The position numbers and the translations under genes were made by a program. From Gallaecimonas sp045291545 (GTDB lineage Bacteria; Pseudomonadota; Gammaproteobacteria; Enterobacterales; Gallaecimonadaceae): 64,000 bases of DNA. This document shows, piece by piece, positions 8,637 to 17,734 of this stretch. The stretch covers positions 1,240,001 through 1,304,000 of the forward strand of contig NZ_CP149514.1 of the NCBI RefSeq assembly GCF_045291545.1. The letters run 5' to 3'. The stretch's first letter is position 1. Each line of letters opens with the position of its first letter. The notes beneath the pieces are model-generated. The model was not told where the DNA came from. It did no database searches and saw nothing but the letters and a program-made list of their open reading frames with translations.

Positions 8637-10001
8637 ATGAAACGCTACCTGCTGCTCGCCTTGCTTACTACCAGTGTCAACGCCGCTGAGCCAGTACGCT
8701 GGCGTCAAGTGGCACTGCCAGCACCGGCTAACGGTGATTTGCAGCAGACTGATGAGCAGCTGCTGGTAGCCGGTGAAGATAAACAGCAGCGCTTTTTAAC
8801 CCGCATCGATACCCGGAGCTGGCAGGCCAGCGCTATTACATTGCCGCCAGGAGCTGATCATTTCTGCACTCTGGCTGACGGCAAAGTGCTGCTGTTTGCC
8901 GGTAACCAGGTTTACCTGGCCGGGCGCTCACAGCCACTGGGTAAGATTGACAGCTACTGGCTGGGCCAGGCCGGAGGCCGCATACGAGCGGTATCCTGGT
9001 GCCATGGCCAGCAACTGCTGGTGCCGGGCTTTGTGGCTTTACGGGTTTATCAGGTTGGTGATGAAGGCCTGCAATTACAAGCTACGTTGCCGGTACCCGT
9101 GATGACAGATCTGGCTAATGGCGGGGTTCGCTATCAGGCACCGAAGCGTTTCTGGGCGGATGTGAACCTCGATGGCAAGGACGATCTGCTGGTAGAGCAG
9201 GGCCAAGGCTTGCAACTGTATCTGGCTACGGCCGACGGTTTTTTGCCGCAAGCTATTTCCTTTGCTCCGGAGCTGGCGTTGACGCCACCGGCCCGCCGCG
9301 CTTTTCGTACCGGCGATGATTTTTCCAAGCTACGCATTCGTTCCGTGGAAAAACTGGTGGACCTCAACGGTGATGGCCTTAGCGATTTGATCATCGAAAA
9401 CCTGTCATCAAAAAGTCTGCTGGACCAAAACATCAGCTATGAGCTGCACCTGGGCAGAAAAACCGAAAATGGCTTGGCCTTTACGGTTACCCCGGATAGC
9501 CGTTTTAACGCCGAAGGTGTGCCTTTTGCCCTGAATCTGGCCGACGTTAACGGTGATGGCCGCCAGGATCTGTATTCGTCGTCGGTCAAAATGGGTCTGG
9601 GCAAAGTGGTGTCAGCCCTGCTGACTGGCAGTGTCGATGTTGACCTGCACCTGGAGCAACTGGACCGGCAGGGCCGGCTACAGGCGGTGGGTAAAGGCAT
9701 TGAAGCGCAAATGGCGGTATCGATTGGCTCCGGCCAGTTCAGTATCCCGCTGATCGCGGCAGTGACGCTGAAAACAGGAGTAACCATGGCGGTGCAGGAT
9801 GACGATAAATCCTTGTTGCTGTATCGCCTGGTAGGTAAACAGCTCAAGCGCTATCAAAAACTAACCTTGCCGCTTCCCAAAGATGGCAGTCGCTGGCGTA
9901 CCGGCCGCGGCTATCTGGCGATTTTTCCCGGGCCTCAGGACAAAACCGCTAATCACCTGCTGCTGGTCGGTGATGATCTGCCCAGCATTGCCGAGCCCTG
10001 A
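8637..10001 (+). CDS. Exported FG-GAP/VCBS repeat protein
   Basis: A 454-residue protein with a signal peptide (MKRYLLLALLTTSVNAA). It has at least three calcium-binding FG-GAP/VCBS-type repeats: DVNLDGKDDLLVEQG near residue 176, DLNGDGLSDLIIEN near residue 242 and DVNGDGRQDLY near residue 303. These DxNxDGxxD loops resemble beta-propeller blades of integrin type. No enzymatic motif was seen. It follows the DUF945 gene by 9 bases. Its stop codon abuts the stop of the convergent TPR gene inside the palindrome CCTGATCAGG. Function unknown; surface or periplasmic binding is inferred. Confidence 0.8.
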   Translation: MKRYLLLALLTTSVNAAEPVRWRQVALPAPANGDLQQTDEQLLVAGEDKQQRFLTRIDTRSWQASAITLPPGADHFCTLADGKVLLFAGNQVYLAGRSQPLGKIDSYWLGQAGGRIRAVSWCHGQQLLVPGFVALRVYQVGDEGLQLQATLPVPVMTDLANGGVRYQAPKRFWADVNLDGKDDLLVEQGQGLQLYLATADGFLPQAISFAPELALTPPARRAFRTGDDFSKLRIRSVEKLVDLNGDGLSDLIIENLSSKSLLDQNISYELHLGRKTENGLAFTVTPDSRFNAEGVPFALNLADVNGDGRQDLYSSSVKMGLGKVVSALLTGSVDVDLHLEQLDRQGRLQAVGKGIEAQMAVSIGSGQFSIPLIAAVTLKTGVTMAVQDDDKSLLLYRLVGKQLKRYQKLTLPLPKDGSRWRTGRGYLAIFPGPQDKTANHLLLVGDDLPSIAEP

Positions 10002-10874
10002 TCAGGCGACTTCCACCAGCGTTTGAAACTCTGGCGTATCTTGCAGGCTGTCAAAGTCCTCTTCGTCGCGGGCACTTTCTTTGAGCGCTTCTGACAATTC
10101 AATGGCCTGGGTCAGATCCGACAGAGCCCGTTCTTTTTGATTGAGCCCTGCCCAGGCACAGGCCCGTTGGTACAGGGCATGGGCGTTTTCATGATCGACC
10201 GCCAGAACCTTGTTACAGATACTCAGCGCCCAACGCCGCTCGCCCATCATCAGTGCGGCATCGGCCTTATGGGTGAGGGCATCCAAATCTCCTGGGCGCA
10301 GTGACAGGATCTCGTCATAAATCTCGATTTTGTTCTGCGGGCTGGGGTCCTGCGAGGCCTTCAGCCACAATGAGTGAATATCGTTCAGTTTTTCGATTTC
10401 CCGGTGCTGATCAGAAATGGCTGAGGTTTTACGGCGTAATTCCTGTTCGAGTTTTTTCAGACGATTTTCATAAAGCTGAGTCAGGCGGGTGATTTCTTCA
10501 TTGGCGAATTTCTTGGTGTTGCGTTTGATATCGCGCAGGCTTTGCCAGCCCACCAGCGCCAGCAGGGAGGCGCCTCCGGCGATCAGGTAGAAAAAGTATG
10601 AGACGGTGTTGGAGGAGTAACTCATAGCCCGCTCAGACAGGTTGATATCCCGCTGAGTCACTTCCTTGTTGACCGAAATTTTGAAGTCGGCCATTTCCAT
10701 GCGCATGCTTTTCAGCTCATCAAGGATGTAGCGCTCCATCAGGGGTGGCAGATTGCTGCGCTTGCTGGCGACGGTGGCTTTGTTTTGTTCTTCCTTTTTT
10801 GCGGCAGCAGGTGGCTGTGCCGCCATCAGTGGCAAGGCAACCAGTGGCAGGATCCAAAACAAGCGGCGCATCAT
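10002..10874 (-). CDS. Membrane-anchored TPR protein
   Basis: A 290-residue protein with a signal sequence (MMRRLFWILPLVALPLMAA) and a transmembrane helix around residues 92-112 (TVSYFFYLIAGGASLLALVG). A charged coiled coil (about 118-170) comes next, then two to three TPR units (about 175-265; LRPGDLDALTHKADAALMMG and VDHENAHALYQRACAWAGL). The predicted topology puts the coiled coil and TPRs on the cytoplasmic side if the signal is cleaved. TPRs mediate protein contacts; the partner is unknown. The stop codon meets that of the convergent FG-GAP gene with no gap. Confidence 0.78.
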   Translation of the reverse strand: MMRRLFWILPLVALPLMAAQPPAAAKKEEQNKATVASKRSNLPPLMERYILDELKSMRMEMADFKISVNKEVTQRDINLSERAMSYSSNTVSYFFYLIAGGASLLALVGWQSLRDIKRNTKKFANEEITRLTQLYENRLKKLEQELRRKTSAISDQHREIEKLNDIHSLWLKASQDPSPQNKIEIYDEILSLRPGDLDALTHKADAALMMGERRWALSICNKVLAVDHENAHALYQRACAWAGLNQKERALSDLTQAIELSEALKESARDEEDFDSLQDTPEFQTLVEVA

Positions 10875-10931
10875 TACTCCTTATCAGTGGCATAAGTAAA
10901 GCCACAAAAGGATAACATACTGCCGGTGGCC

Positions 10932-11390
10932 TCAGAGGTGGCGGTAGTCGCCTTCGAGCAAAAAGTCGTCAAGACAGTCTAGCAAGGCCTCGGCCTGCGC
11001 TGGCGGCACCGGTGCTGTCGGGTCGTCTTCGTCGTAGTGGTCTTGCTGTTGCCAGAAAAACATCCGTAAGGCATCAGCAAAAGGGGAACTCTGCTCGCAC
11101 AGGGCATCCAGAGTGTCGAGGTAAACAATGCGCCGTAGTCCTGTGGTCAGGTCATTGAGGGCATCCATCAGCGCCTGTCCTTCGAGGAAGCTCAGTAACT
11201 GTTCGAAGCGTTCCCGGGCTGCGGTTTTTTGCTCATCATCCAGTTCACCGGCTTGTGCTACCAGATCCAGATAATGCTCGGCCAGATAGTGGGGCAGGGC
11301 ATCGGCATCCAATATCTGATATTGGCTACCACGCTCCAGCAGCATGGTGTGCGAAAAGCTGTCGTCAATATGGCAAACAACCCAATCCAT
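10932..11390 (-). CDS. Conserved-looking acidic protein of unknown function
   Basis: A 152-residue protein that I do not recognise. It is acidic, has no signal peptide or membrane segment, and is mostly predicted helix. The start at 11390 (MDWVVCHIDDSF) has a strong GGAGG four bases upstream on the coding strand. The longer open frame to 11489 runs through the tRNA-Pro gene and its terminator and is rejected. The C-terminal part (DHYDEDDPTAPVPPAQAEALLDC and on) is especially acidic. It lies just downstream of the tRNA-Pro terminator on the same strand and 57 bases upstream of the TPR gene. Confidence 0.7.
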   Translation of the reverse strand: MDWVVCHIDDSFSHTMLLERGSQYQILDADALPHYLAEHYLDLVAQAGELDDEQKTAARERFEQLLSFLEGQALMDALNDLTTGLRRIVYLDTLDALCEQSSPFADALRMFFWQQQDHYDEDDPTAPVPPAQAEALLDCLDDFLLEGDYRHL

Positions 11391-11411
11391 GATTCCTCCG
11401 GCAAGTAACGC

Positions 11412-11446
11412 AAAAAAGCCCCCACCGATAGGTGAGGGCTTTTTCG
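11412..11446 (-). terminator. Terminator of tRNA-Pro
   Basis: A long stem, 11413-11426 with 11431-11444, has one C-A mismatch and a GATA loop. A/T tracts flank both sides, so it could work in either direction. Its position a few bases after the tRNA 3' end marks it as the tRNA terminator. Confidence 0.85.
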
Positions 11447-11449
11447 TTT

Positions 11450-11526
11450 TGGTCGGCGCGAGAGGATTTGAACCTCCGACCCCTGACACCCCATGACAGT
11501 GCGCTACCAGGCTGCGCTACGCGCCG
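11450..11526 (-). tRNA. tRNA-Pro (anticodon GGG)
   Basis: A 77-nt gene with encoded CCA end (complement of 11450-11452). The acceptor stem CGGCGCG pairs with CGCGCCG. The D arm reads GCGCAGCCTGGTAGCGC, the anticodon loop ATGGGGT has U33 and GGG, and the T arm has GGTTCAAATCC. It closely resembles E. coli proL, including the T-T mismatch in the anticodon stem. Confidence 0.97.
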
Positions 11527-11659
11527 TTGACCACGTTGTTGCAGTAAGCGTGGGGAATTGCCCTGCAACGGCTGCTAAGTTTACTGATCCGGCATTGGCA
11601 TGCAAGTAGTAGTTTGCCTAAATGGCGCTGTTTGCTGGCTTTTTATGCGACCGCCGACT

Positions 11660-13513
11660 TTAGCGATAGAAACGCTTCAGTTCCCGCAAGGCATCCATCA
11701 TCGGGGCGACGCGGATATGGGCGTCACGAATAGGCCGGTACTGACGATCGCGAATGCTGTACTGGCCCATTTTATTCATTACCAGCACCCGGTCGGGCTG
11801 CAAAATGGCAAACTGGTGGAAGTCACCGAGGATCACCCAAGGGTCGCCTTGCGGGCCAAGCAGGCTATGGCCTGAACTGTAACTGCTGATCGGCTCCTGG
11901 CATTGCAATGCACTGCTTAGCAGGGTTGGCGCGATGTCCTGATGATTGGTCAGTTTCTGGTAGCTGGTGGCTGCCATACCGGGCCAGTGGATCACCAGCG
12001 GTACCTGGGTCTGGTAGCGGCTGAAGTTACTGCCATAGCCCCAGGTGTCGGAGCCGGTATCGTTAAACTCCATGCCGTGATCGGAGGTCACCACGACAAT
12101 GGTGTTGTCCCAGATCCCTTGCTGTTTCAACTGACTGAACAGCTTGCCAAGCAAACCGTCGGCATAATGCACGGCATTACGATAACGGTTCTTGACGACA
12201 GTGGCGTCACTTTGGTTATCCAGCTCGGCCAGGTTAACGACCGGCCAGTCAGGCTGGAATGGGTTGGCGTAATCTTTCGGCGTTGAAAAACTGGCAGGAG
12301 CACCCAGTTGCAGATAGCTGAAAAAGTGCGGATGCTGCGCCGTCCAGCCCGTCAGGGCGCTGAGCGCCTGTTTATCGCGCTGAGCCACGCTGCCCCTGAA
12401 ATGCGGCGCATCAGCATGGGCAAAGATGGTTTTATCCAGCTCGGACTGTTTGAAGTTATCGGAGGCAAAAACCCCTAACGATTTGCCAGCCTGTTGATAG
12501 CTTGATACCAACAGTGGCGCATCCCGGCCCATTTTTACGGCATTTTGATACACCGCCGGCAAACCGTAGAACAAGCTGAAGAGACTGTCTTTAGGCTCAT
12601 TGGCACCGGCGAAGTGATCAGTAAAATTCAGGCTCTGCTGCGCTTCGGCCCAGAGGTTTGGCATGGTTTTACTGTTCAGGGCGTCAGCCCGCAAGCCTTC
12701 AACCACCACCATCAGCACATTGGGGCTATTGGCATGGCAGCCACTGAGCTTGGTCGGCAGTTTCAGCATGCTCTGGCCAGTGCCCCCGGCACGCAGTTTC
12801 TTGTTGTATTCCTGCATATCCAGCAGGCCGTGGCTGGCCAAAAAGGCTTTGGCGGTTGCTGGGTATGACAGTGGGAAAACCGCGCCCTGGCGCAAAATCG
12901 GGTAATAGAGCCGGGCATCAGCCCAGATATGCAGGCTGTGGGAGCTGAAAAAGCACAACACAAAAACGGTAGCCACGTGAAAACCGAGGCGTTTTTCTTT
13001 AAAGCGCAGGCGGCGCTTCCACAGGTAGTTACCTGCCACCAATTGCAGCGCGAAGATCAGTACAGCCAGGCCACCAAAGGCCATCCAGGTGAAATAGTGA
13101 CGAGTCAATACCTGCCCTTCACCGGAGGCTAACAGCTCCCAGATAAAGGTATTGAGGTGCAGCCGGTACTGGCTAAACACAAAGGTGTCAGCCAGCAGCG
13201 TGAGCTGACCAATGGTTGCCAGCAAGGCTCCTATAGCCCGCAATAGCCGAGGTAAGGGCAGTAAAATGGTCAGCGGGAACAGGGTCAGGATATACAGGAA
13301 GAAAATCAAAAAGCCAAAATGGCCAACCCAGGTCACCAGGGTATAAAGCAACCCGAGAAAACTGCCTGGCAGGCCATTTTCTACGAGGTAACGGCTGCCG
13401 ATCAGCATTGCTAGCAGGATATTAAAGAAGGCAAACCAGTGGCCCCAGTTAATGAGTCTGGAGATGCGTTCAGCGAGCCTGGGTTCGAGATGGTCCTTGT
13501 CCTGTCCCGTCAT
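11660..13513 (-). CDS. yejM: Inner-membrane sulfatase-fold protein YejM/LapC/PbgA
   Basis: A 617-residue protein of the DUF3413-sulfatase family. About five transmembrane helices occupy residues 20-190 (for example WFAFFNILLAMLIGSRYLV and TLVTWVGHFGFLIFFLYIL). A periplasmic alkaline-phosphatase/sulfatase-fold domain follows from about residue 255 (NVLMVVVEGLRADAL, TIVVVTSDHGMEF). In E. coli the protein senses periplasmic LPS and restrains LapB-FtsH degradation of LpxC. The usual metal-site residues of true sulfatases are only partly kept, as in the family. It sits next to yejL and yejK as in E. coli. Confidence 0.93.
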   Translation of the reverse strand: MTGQDKDHLEPRLAERISRLINWGHWFAFFNILLAMLIGSRYLVENGLPGSFLGLLYTLVTWVGHFGFLIFFLYILTLFPLTILLPLPRLLRAIGALLATIGQLTLLADTFVFSQYRLHLNTFIWELLASGEGQVLTRHYFTWMAFGGLAVLIFALQLVAGNYLWKRRLRFKEKRLGFHVATVFVLCFFSSHSLHIWADARLYYPILRQGAVFPLSYPATAKAFLASHGLLDMQEYNKKLRAGGTGQSMLKLPTKLSGCHANSPNVLMVVVEGLRADALNSKTMPNLWAEAQQSLNFTDHFAGANEPKDSLFSLFYGLPAVYQNAVKMGRDAPLLVSSYQQAGKSLGVFASDNFKQSELDKTIFAHADAPHFRGSVAQRDKQALSALTGWTAQHPHFFSYLQLGAPASFSTPKDYANPFQPDWPVVNLAELDNQSDATVVKNRYRNAVHYADGLLGKLFSQLKQQGIWDNTIVVVTSDHGMEFNDTGSDTWGYGSNFSRYQTQVPLVIHWPGMAATSYQKLTNHQDIAPTLLSSALQCQEPISSYSSGHSLLGPQGDPWVILGDFHQFAILQPDRVLVMNKMGQYSIRDRQYRPIRDAHIRVAPMMDALRELKRFYR

Positions 13514-13591
13514 TTGCCTTGTCTGCTGTTGTTTTTATGTCTGATCTAACGGCGTGCTGGGCATTTTCACATTGAAAAGCCCCATCTGCAA

Positions 13592-13816
13592 TTAATGATC
13601 GGCGCTGCTGACACTTTGCAGCAGGGTACGGGCAAACTGCTCGGTGATGGCTTTACGCTGGCCAGCCGGCACATGTTCATTAACAACGTTACTCAGGGCG
13701 TTGCCCAGCGCCATCAGTGCCAGGTCAACAGGCACTTGCTGGTCGGCCAGTAGTGTCAGCATTTGTTCTGATAAAGCGGTAATTTGGTCAGGGTCATATT
13801 TGGACTGAAATGGCAT
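13592..13816 (-). CDS. yejL: YejL family small protein
   Basis: A 74-residue protein matching the 75-residue E. coli YejL (DUF1414): QSKYDPDQITALSEQMLTLL, then LALMALGNALSNVVN and QRKAITEQFARTLLQSV. The start at 13816 is chosen by length and by the MPFQSKYDPDQ beginning; the longer frame to 13933 overlaps yejK. Function is unknown. It is divergent from yejK and directly upstream of yejM. Confidence 0.92.
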   Translation of the reverse strand: MPFQSKYDPDQITALSEQMLTLLADQQVPVDLALMALGNALSNVVNEHVPAGQRKAITEQFARTLLQSVSSADH

Positions 13817-13843
13817 GGGCCGGTCTCGATAAGGCAGTAAAGC

Positions 13844-13852
13844 TGCTATGAT
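13844..13852 (+). promoter_or_regulatory. Extended -10 promoter element for yejK
   Basis: TGC directly followed by TATGAT forms an extended -10 element 31 bases before the yejK ATG, followed by a discriminator AGCACGCCC. No good -35 hexamer is seen, as expected for extended -10 promoters. Confidence 0.4.
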
Positions 13853-13882
13853 AGCACGCCCGAAACACAGCCGGATCGTTAC

Positions 13883-14899
13883 ATGAGCACCACCGTCAAA
13901 GCCCTTATCCTGCACCGCCTCGACCTGGGGCAAGAAGGCCTACTGGTACTGAACCCGCGGCAGCAATCACTGGATAACAGCACCGCCGTCAGCCAACTGG
14001 TCAGTGATTTACACGGCAGTTACGCAGCCAAGCCCGGTAAGGGATTTGCTGCTTTTAAAGACAGTGGTAGTGAATTTGCCGAGGTGCTGGCTAATTATCT
14101 TGATGGTCAGCAGAGTTTTGTGGACTTTTCCCTGAAAGCGGCCGATCTGCTGTTGGCGCAGCTGAATCATTACCAACTGATGGAAACCGGCTACCTGCTG
14201 ATTGCCCATTACCAACATTTAGCAGTCGATAAGCTGCTGGTGATGCAACTCAAAGCCCAGGACTCGGTTACCGTTACCGATGCTCTGGAGTTAGGACAAA
14301 CCCGCTTTTTGGAACTAAAAAGCCTGCAACTGGCTGCCAGTATCGATTTGACGTCCTGGCAGGCAGAGCCGGAACTGCGCCGTTATATCAGCTTTGTGAA
14401 AGGCCGTGCCGGGCGCAAAGTGCATGATTTTTTCCTCGACTTTCTGGGCTGTGAGGAAGGGGTGGATGCCAGAGCACAGAGCCGGGCGCTGCTCAGTGCC
14501 GTTGACGACTATTGTGCTGCCGGTGGCCTTGATGGTGAGGAACGCCAGCAGGTGGGCAAACAGGTTTTTGATTACTGTAAAGAAAAGGCCCAAAGCGGCG
14601 AGCCGGTTACGGTTTCTGAGCTGTCTGACAACCTGCCACCCTGGGAAGGGCAGAGCCGTTTTGCCGATTTTGCCGTTGCTGGCGACTATGGACTGGAAGA
14701 AAGTTTTCCGGTGGAGCAAAGCGCACTGCGGCCATTGGTGAAGTTTTCCGGTACCGGCGCCGGGGTGTCGGTAAGTTTTGAAGAAAAGCATCTGGGCGAA
14801 CGGGTTATCTATGATCCAGTGAACGACACCCTGACCATCAAGGGGCTGCCGGCAAATCTTCGAGAACAGCTGAAAAAAAGGCTTACCAGTGGTGACTAA
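13883..14899 (+). CDS. yejK: Nucleoid-associated protein YejK/NdpA
   Basis: A 338-residue nucleoid-associated protein, close in length to E. coli YejK (335 aa). Family blocks are seen throughout: LHGSYAAKPGKGFAAF, the stretch RYISFVKGRAGRKVHDFFLDF, SFPVEQSALRPLVKFSGTG and the C-terminal DTLTIKGLPANLREQLKKR. YejK binds DNA and has been linked to topoisomerase IV. It is divergent from yejL with 66 bases between the starts. No disrupted regions were seen. Confidence 0.95.
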   Translation: MSTTVKALILHRLDLGQEGLLVLNPRQQSLDNSTAVSQLVSDLHGSYAAKPGKGFAAFKDSGSEFAEVLANYLDGQQSFVDFSLKAADLLLAQLNHYQLMETGYLLIAHYQHLAVDKLLVMQLKAQDSVTVTDALELGQTRFLELKSLQLAASIDLTSWQAEPELRRYISFVKGRAGRKVHDFFLDFLGCEEGVDARAQSRALLSAVDDYCAAGGLDGEERQQVGKQVFDYCKEKAQSGEPVTVSELSDNLPPWEGQSRFADFAVAGDYGLEESFPVEQSALRPLVKFSGTGAGVSVSFEEKHLGERVIYDPVNDTLTIKGLPANLREQLKKRLTSGD

Positions 14900-15000
14900 G
14901 TAAGCGCATTTTTGCGATCTCGCTCGCAGATCTGTTGGTGAAGATCTCACCATTGCCAACAATGGGGCAAAGTGAATAAAACCACCACGGAGACTAAGAG

Positions 15001-15282
15001 ATGATCCCGATCCAAGAACAACGTGATCACCGCCGCATGAAAGTAGATAGCGCCGTTACCTTGCAACTGGAAGACCGCGCTGTTGCCGGTACCTGTGCCG
15101 ATCTGAGTGCGACCGGCATGGCGGTGGCTGTAACCGAACCGGTGGCGGAAAATACCCTGCTGGTTCTACATATGGCCGGCGGATTACCCAGCCTGCCACC
15201 ATTTGAGGCGCAGGCCAGGGTTAAACGCTGCGAGCCGGTAGACGAAGGTTTTCGCCTGGCGTTGGAGTTTGATCAGGACTGA
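15001..15282 (+). CDS. PilZ-domain protein (candidate c-di-GMP receptor)
   Basis: A 93-residue stand-alone PilZ domain. The c-di-GMP motifs are present: the arginine cluster QRDHRRMK at residues 7-14 and CADLSATGMAV (D/NxSxxG) at about 37-47. Binding is therefore plausible. An AGA-rich leader precedes the ATG (GGAGACTAAGAG). The 101-base gap after yejK holds small inverted repeats but no clear terminator. Its last bases overlap the convergent M48 gene by 10. It is one of two c-di-GMP-themed genes in the window; the other is the GGDEF gene at 19530. Confidence 0.85.
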   Translation: MIPIQEQRDHRRMKVDSAVTLQLEDRAVAGTCADLSATGMAVAVTEPVAENTLLVLHMAGGLPSLPPFEAQARVKRCEPVDEGFRLALEFDQD

Positions 15283-17081
15283 TTATCGGCGTCAGCCGCC
15301 GGTAGTATTACCGGACTGTCCAGACAGACGGCCAATACCCGGAAGAATTCGGCTTCTTCTGGGCTTATCTGGCCGTCTTGCATTACCGCTTTGACAGCGC
15401 CTCGTAAAAAGCGTTGCCGCACGGCTTCGCTAGCTTCTTGCATCGCCTTCAGTGCTGGCCCTAATACAGTGGCCTTGGGCATGGGTTGTAGCTGCCCCTG
15501 ATAGAGCCCCATGGCGTTACTGCCGGCGCCAAAGGCCCGGCGTACGGCTTGTTCATCATCACTGGCCTGCCAGGCCAGTACCGACAGTAACAATTCTGCC
15601 TGGCTGGCAATGCTGGATAGCTTGCGATAGCGCACTTTCGGCTCTACCCGTTCACTGTACTGGTGGCCAACCTGGTGGCTGACCAGCTGATACAAAATCC
15701 ATTCAAACAGGCTGATGTTAACGTCGGCATGAGCCAACTGAACCAGGGTATCTCGAAAAACCTGATACTGGCTGTCGGACATTTGTCGCAGGCTGGGTAC
15801 CGCTTTTTCTATCAGCATCAGCCGTTGTCCGGGTTCCAGCTCCTGTAGCTTTTCGGCCAGAGGCATAACCCGCTCTGGCTCTGCCAGTAATGCCAGCTGT
15901 TTTTGGCGAATGGTGTCGTCATCTTCGAGCAGCAATGCATAGACCAGATAGCGGGCATCGTGCGGGTCACGGCTGCTTTGTTCCAGGCGATGCGGCAGTG
16001 CCAGCGCCATGGTCAGCCCGGCTGTCACCAGATACTCTTTTGACGATACGGCCTTGTCGGTCACCGTTTCACCCTGATGAGGCGTCGAACGGGTGTAGTT
16101 GCCGTCCCAGCTCGGTTCCAGACGGCGAATGCGCTTGGCCAGCGGTGGGTGGCTGGCAAACAGGCCGGCAAACTGCGCGCTGAGCGCCGGGCCAAAAAAC
16201 AGGTGGCTGTAAGTCTGGGTTGCTTCACTGGTCATGGTGGAGGCATAGGCATGACCGCCGACTTTTTTCAGCGCTGAGGCCAGGCTGCCCGGATGGCGGG
16301 TAAACTGCACCGAAGAGGCATCAGCAAGGTATTCGCGCTGGCGGTTAATGGCGGCCTGCATCAGCCGGGCCCAGAGCATGCCAAGATAGCCCATGATCAC
16401 CAACCCCAGCCCCAGCATGGCCAGACCGTTGCCGTCTTTTTTGTTGCGCGAGCCGCCACCGCTGTAAAGCAGTAGCCGCCCCAGCTCGCCGACAAACAGC
16501 AAGCCAAACAGCATCGCCACCAGGCGCAGGTTCAGGCGCATATCACCATTGAAAATGTGGCTGAATTCATGGCCGATCACCGCCTGTAATTCCGCGCGGT
16601 CAAACTGTTCAACAGCGCCGCGAGTGACACCTATTACCGCATCATTGATGGTAAAACCGGCGGCAAAAGCGTTGATGCCGGCTTCATGCTCCAGCAGGTA
16701 AACGGGGGGAACCGGCACACCGGCGGCAATGGCCATTTCTTCCACCACATTCAGTAACCGCCGCTCGTCACGATCCTGGGTATGAGGGCTGACTCGCCGG
16801 CCACCCAGCGCCTCGGCCACCTTGCGGCCACCGCCACGCAGGCTCATGTATTTAAAAAAGGCGGCCAACAAGGCGGCAGTGCCAACCCCGGCGCTGACCC
16901 AGGCATAAGTCACCACTGAAAACAGCGGCAGCGGTGGTTCCCCTGGTTGCTGCTGGCTGTTCATTCCCAGCTGAAAGAGCAGGGTGGTGACCAGTGACAG
17001 GGTCAATAAGCCGGCAATAAACAGCACCACCAGCTGCGTTGTTTTACGCCGGGCCTTGTCCTGCTGGCTATAAAAGTCCAT
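15273..17081 (-). CDS. Membrane M48 family metalloprotease
   Basis: A 602-residue inner-membrane zinc protease. Two N-terminal transmembrane helices (about 16-38 and 54-78) precede the catalytic motif GHEFSH (HExxH at 171-175). Further membrane segments lie near 188-203 and 218-240, with the third-ligand region REYLADASSVQF afterwards. The M48 core ends near residue 330. About 270 further C-terminal residues form a helical region with no motif I recognise, roughly twice the length of HtpX. LemA lies three bases upstream, a pairing common for such proteases. A role in membrane protein quality control is inferred. Confidence 0.88.
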   Translation of the reverse strand: MDFYSQQDKARRKTTQLVVLFIAGLLTLSLVTTLLFQLGMNSQQQPGEPPLPLFSVVTYAWVSAGVGTAALLAAFFKYMSLRGGGRKVAEALGGRRVSPHTQDRDERRLLNVVEEMAIAAGVPVPPVYLLEHEAGINAFAAGFTINDAVIGVTRGAVEQFDRAELQAVIGHEFSHIFNGDMRLNLRLVAMLFGLLFVGELGRLLLYSGGGSRNKKDGNGLAMLGLGLVIMGYLGMLWARLMQAAINRQREYLADASSVQFTRHPGSLASALKKVGGHAYASTMTSEATQTYSHLFFGPALSAQFAGLFASHPPLAKRIRRLEPSWDGNYTRSTPHQGETVTDKAVSSKEYLVTAGLTMALALPHRLEQSSRDPHDARYLVYALLLEDDDTIRQKQLALLAEPERVMPLAEKLQELEPGQRLMLIEKAVPSLRQMSDSQYQVFRDTLVQLAHADVNISLFEWILYQLVSHQVGHQYSERVEPKVRYRKLSSIASQAELLLSVLAWQASDDEQAVRRAFGAGSNAMGLYQGQLQPMPKATVLGPALKAMQEASEAVRQRFLRGAVKAVMQDGQISPEEAEFFRVLAVCLDSPVILPAADADNQS

Positions 17082-17084
17082 GGC

Positions 17085-17678
17085 TTAGAAGCTGACTTTC
17101 GGCGCGGCCTGGATGGCGGCACTGTCTTCAAATTCCAGCAGCTCGGCATCCTGAGTGTGGCCAAAGCTGTTGGCAATGATCACATTCGGGAATGACTGGC
17201 GGTAAATGTTGTAATTAGTGACGGCGTCATTGAAGGCCTGGCGGGCAAAAGCCACCCGGTTTTCAGTGGCGGTTAGCTCTTCTGTGAGCTGCGCCATATT
17301 GTCGCTGGCTTTGAGATCCGGATAGGCTTCCATTTGCAGGTTGAAGCTACCCAGGCTGGTCGTTAGCTGCTTTTCTGCCGCGCTCAGGGCCTTGATAGCA
17401 TCCGGATTGCCCGGCTGTGCAGAGGCTGCTTTGAGGCTGGCCAGCGCTTGGTTGCGGGCTTCGGTAACTTTGGTCAGCGTTTCACTTTCGTGCTTGAGGT
17501 AGGCTTTGGCAGTTTCCACCAGGTTAGGGATCAGATCGTAACGGCGCTTAAGCTGCACTTCGATTTGGGCAAAACCGTTCTCAAAACGGCCTTTGAGGGT
17601 GACCAGCTGGTTATAGATGGACACCATCCAGAACACCAGCAGGGCGATAATAACCAGGATAACAATCAGGGCTGTCAT
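17085..17678 (-). CDS. lemA: LemA family membrane protein
   Basis: A 197-residue LemA protein: a single N-terminal transmembrane helix (ALIVILVIIALLVFWMV) and then a helical bundle. Family blocks include YNQLVTLKGRFENGFAQIEVQLKRRYDLIPNLVE and ENRVAFARQAFNDAVTNYN. The N-terminus is short and the bulk is probably periplasmic or cytoplasmic by family. The function is unresolved. The gene precedes the M48 protease by three bases on the same strand, so the pair is an operon. Confidence 0.93.
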   Translation of the reverse strand: MTALIVILVIIALLVFWMVSIYNQLVTLKGRFENGFAQIEVQLKRRYDLIPNLVETAKAYLKHESETLTKVTEARNQALASLKAASAQPGNPDAIKALSAAEKQLTTSLGSFNLQMEAYPDLKASDNMAQLTEELTATENRVAFARQAFNDAVTNYNIYRQSFPNVIIANSFGHTQDAELLEFEDSAAIQAAPKVSF

Positions 17679-17734
17679 GTTTTCTTTTCCTTGGCAGTGA
17701 GTTACCTCACTTTACTGCGCGTCATGGCAAAAAG

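Noticed and set aside
11391..11489. N-terminal extension of the unknown 152-residue protein
   Set aside because: It runs through the tRNA-Pro gene and its terminator; the start at 11390 has a strong ribosome site.
11450..11526. tRNA-Pro as an integration site for a genomic island
   Set aside because: No repeat of the tRNA 3' end and no integrase were seen nearby; both flanks hold ordinary chromosomal genes.
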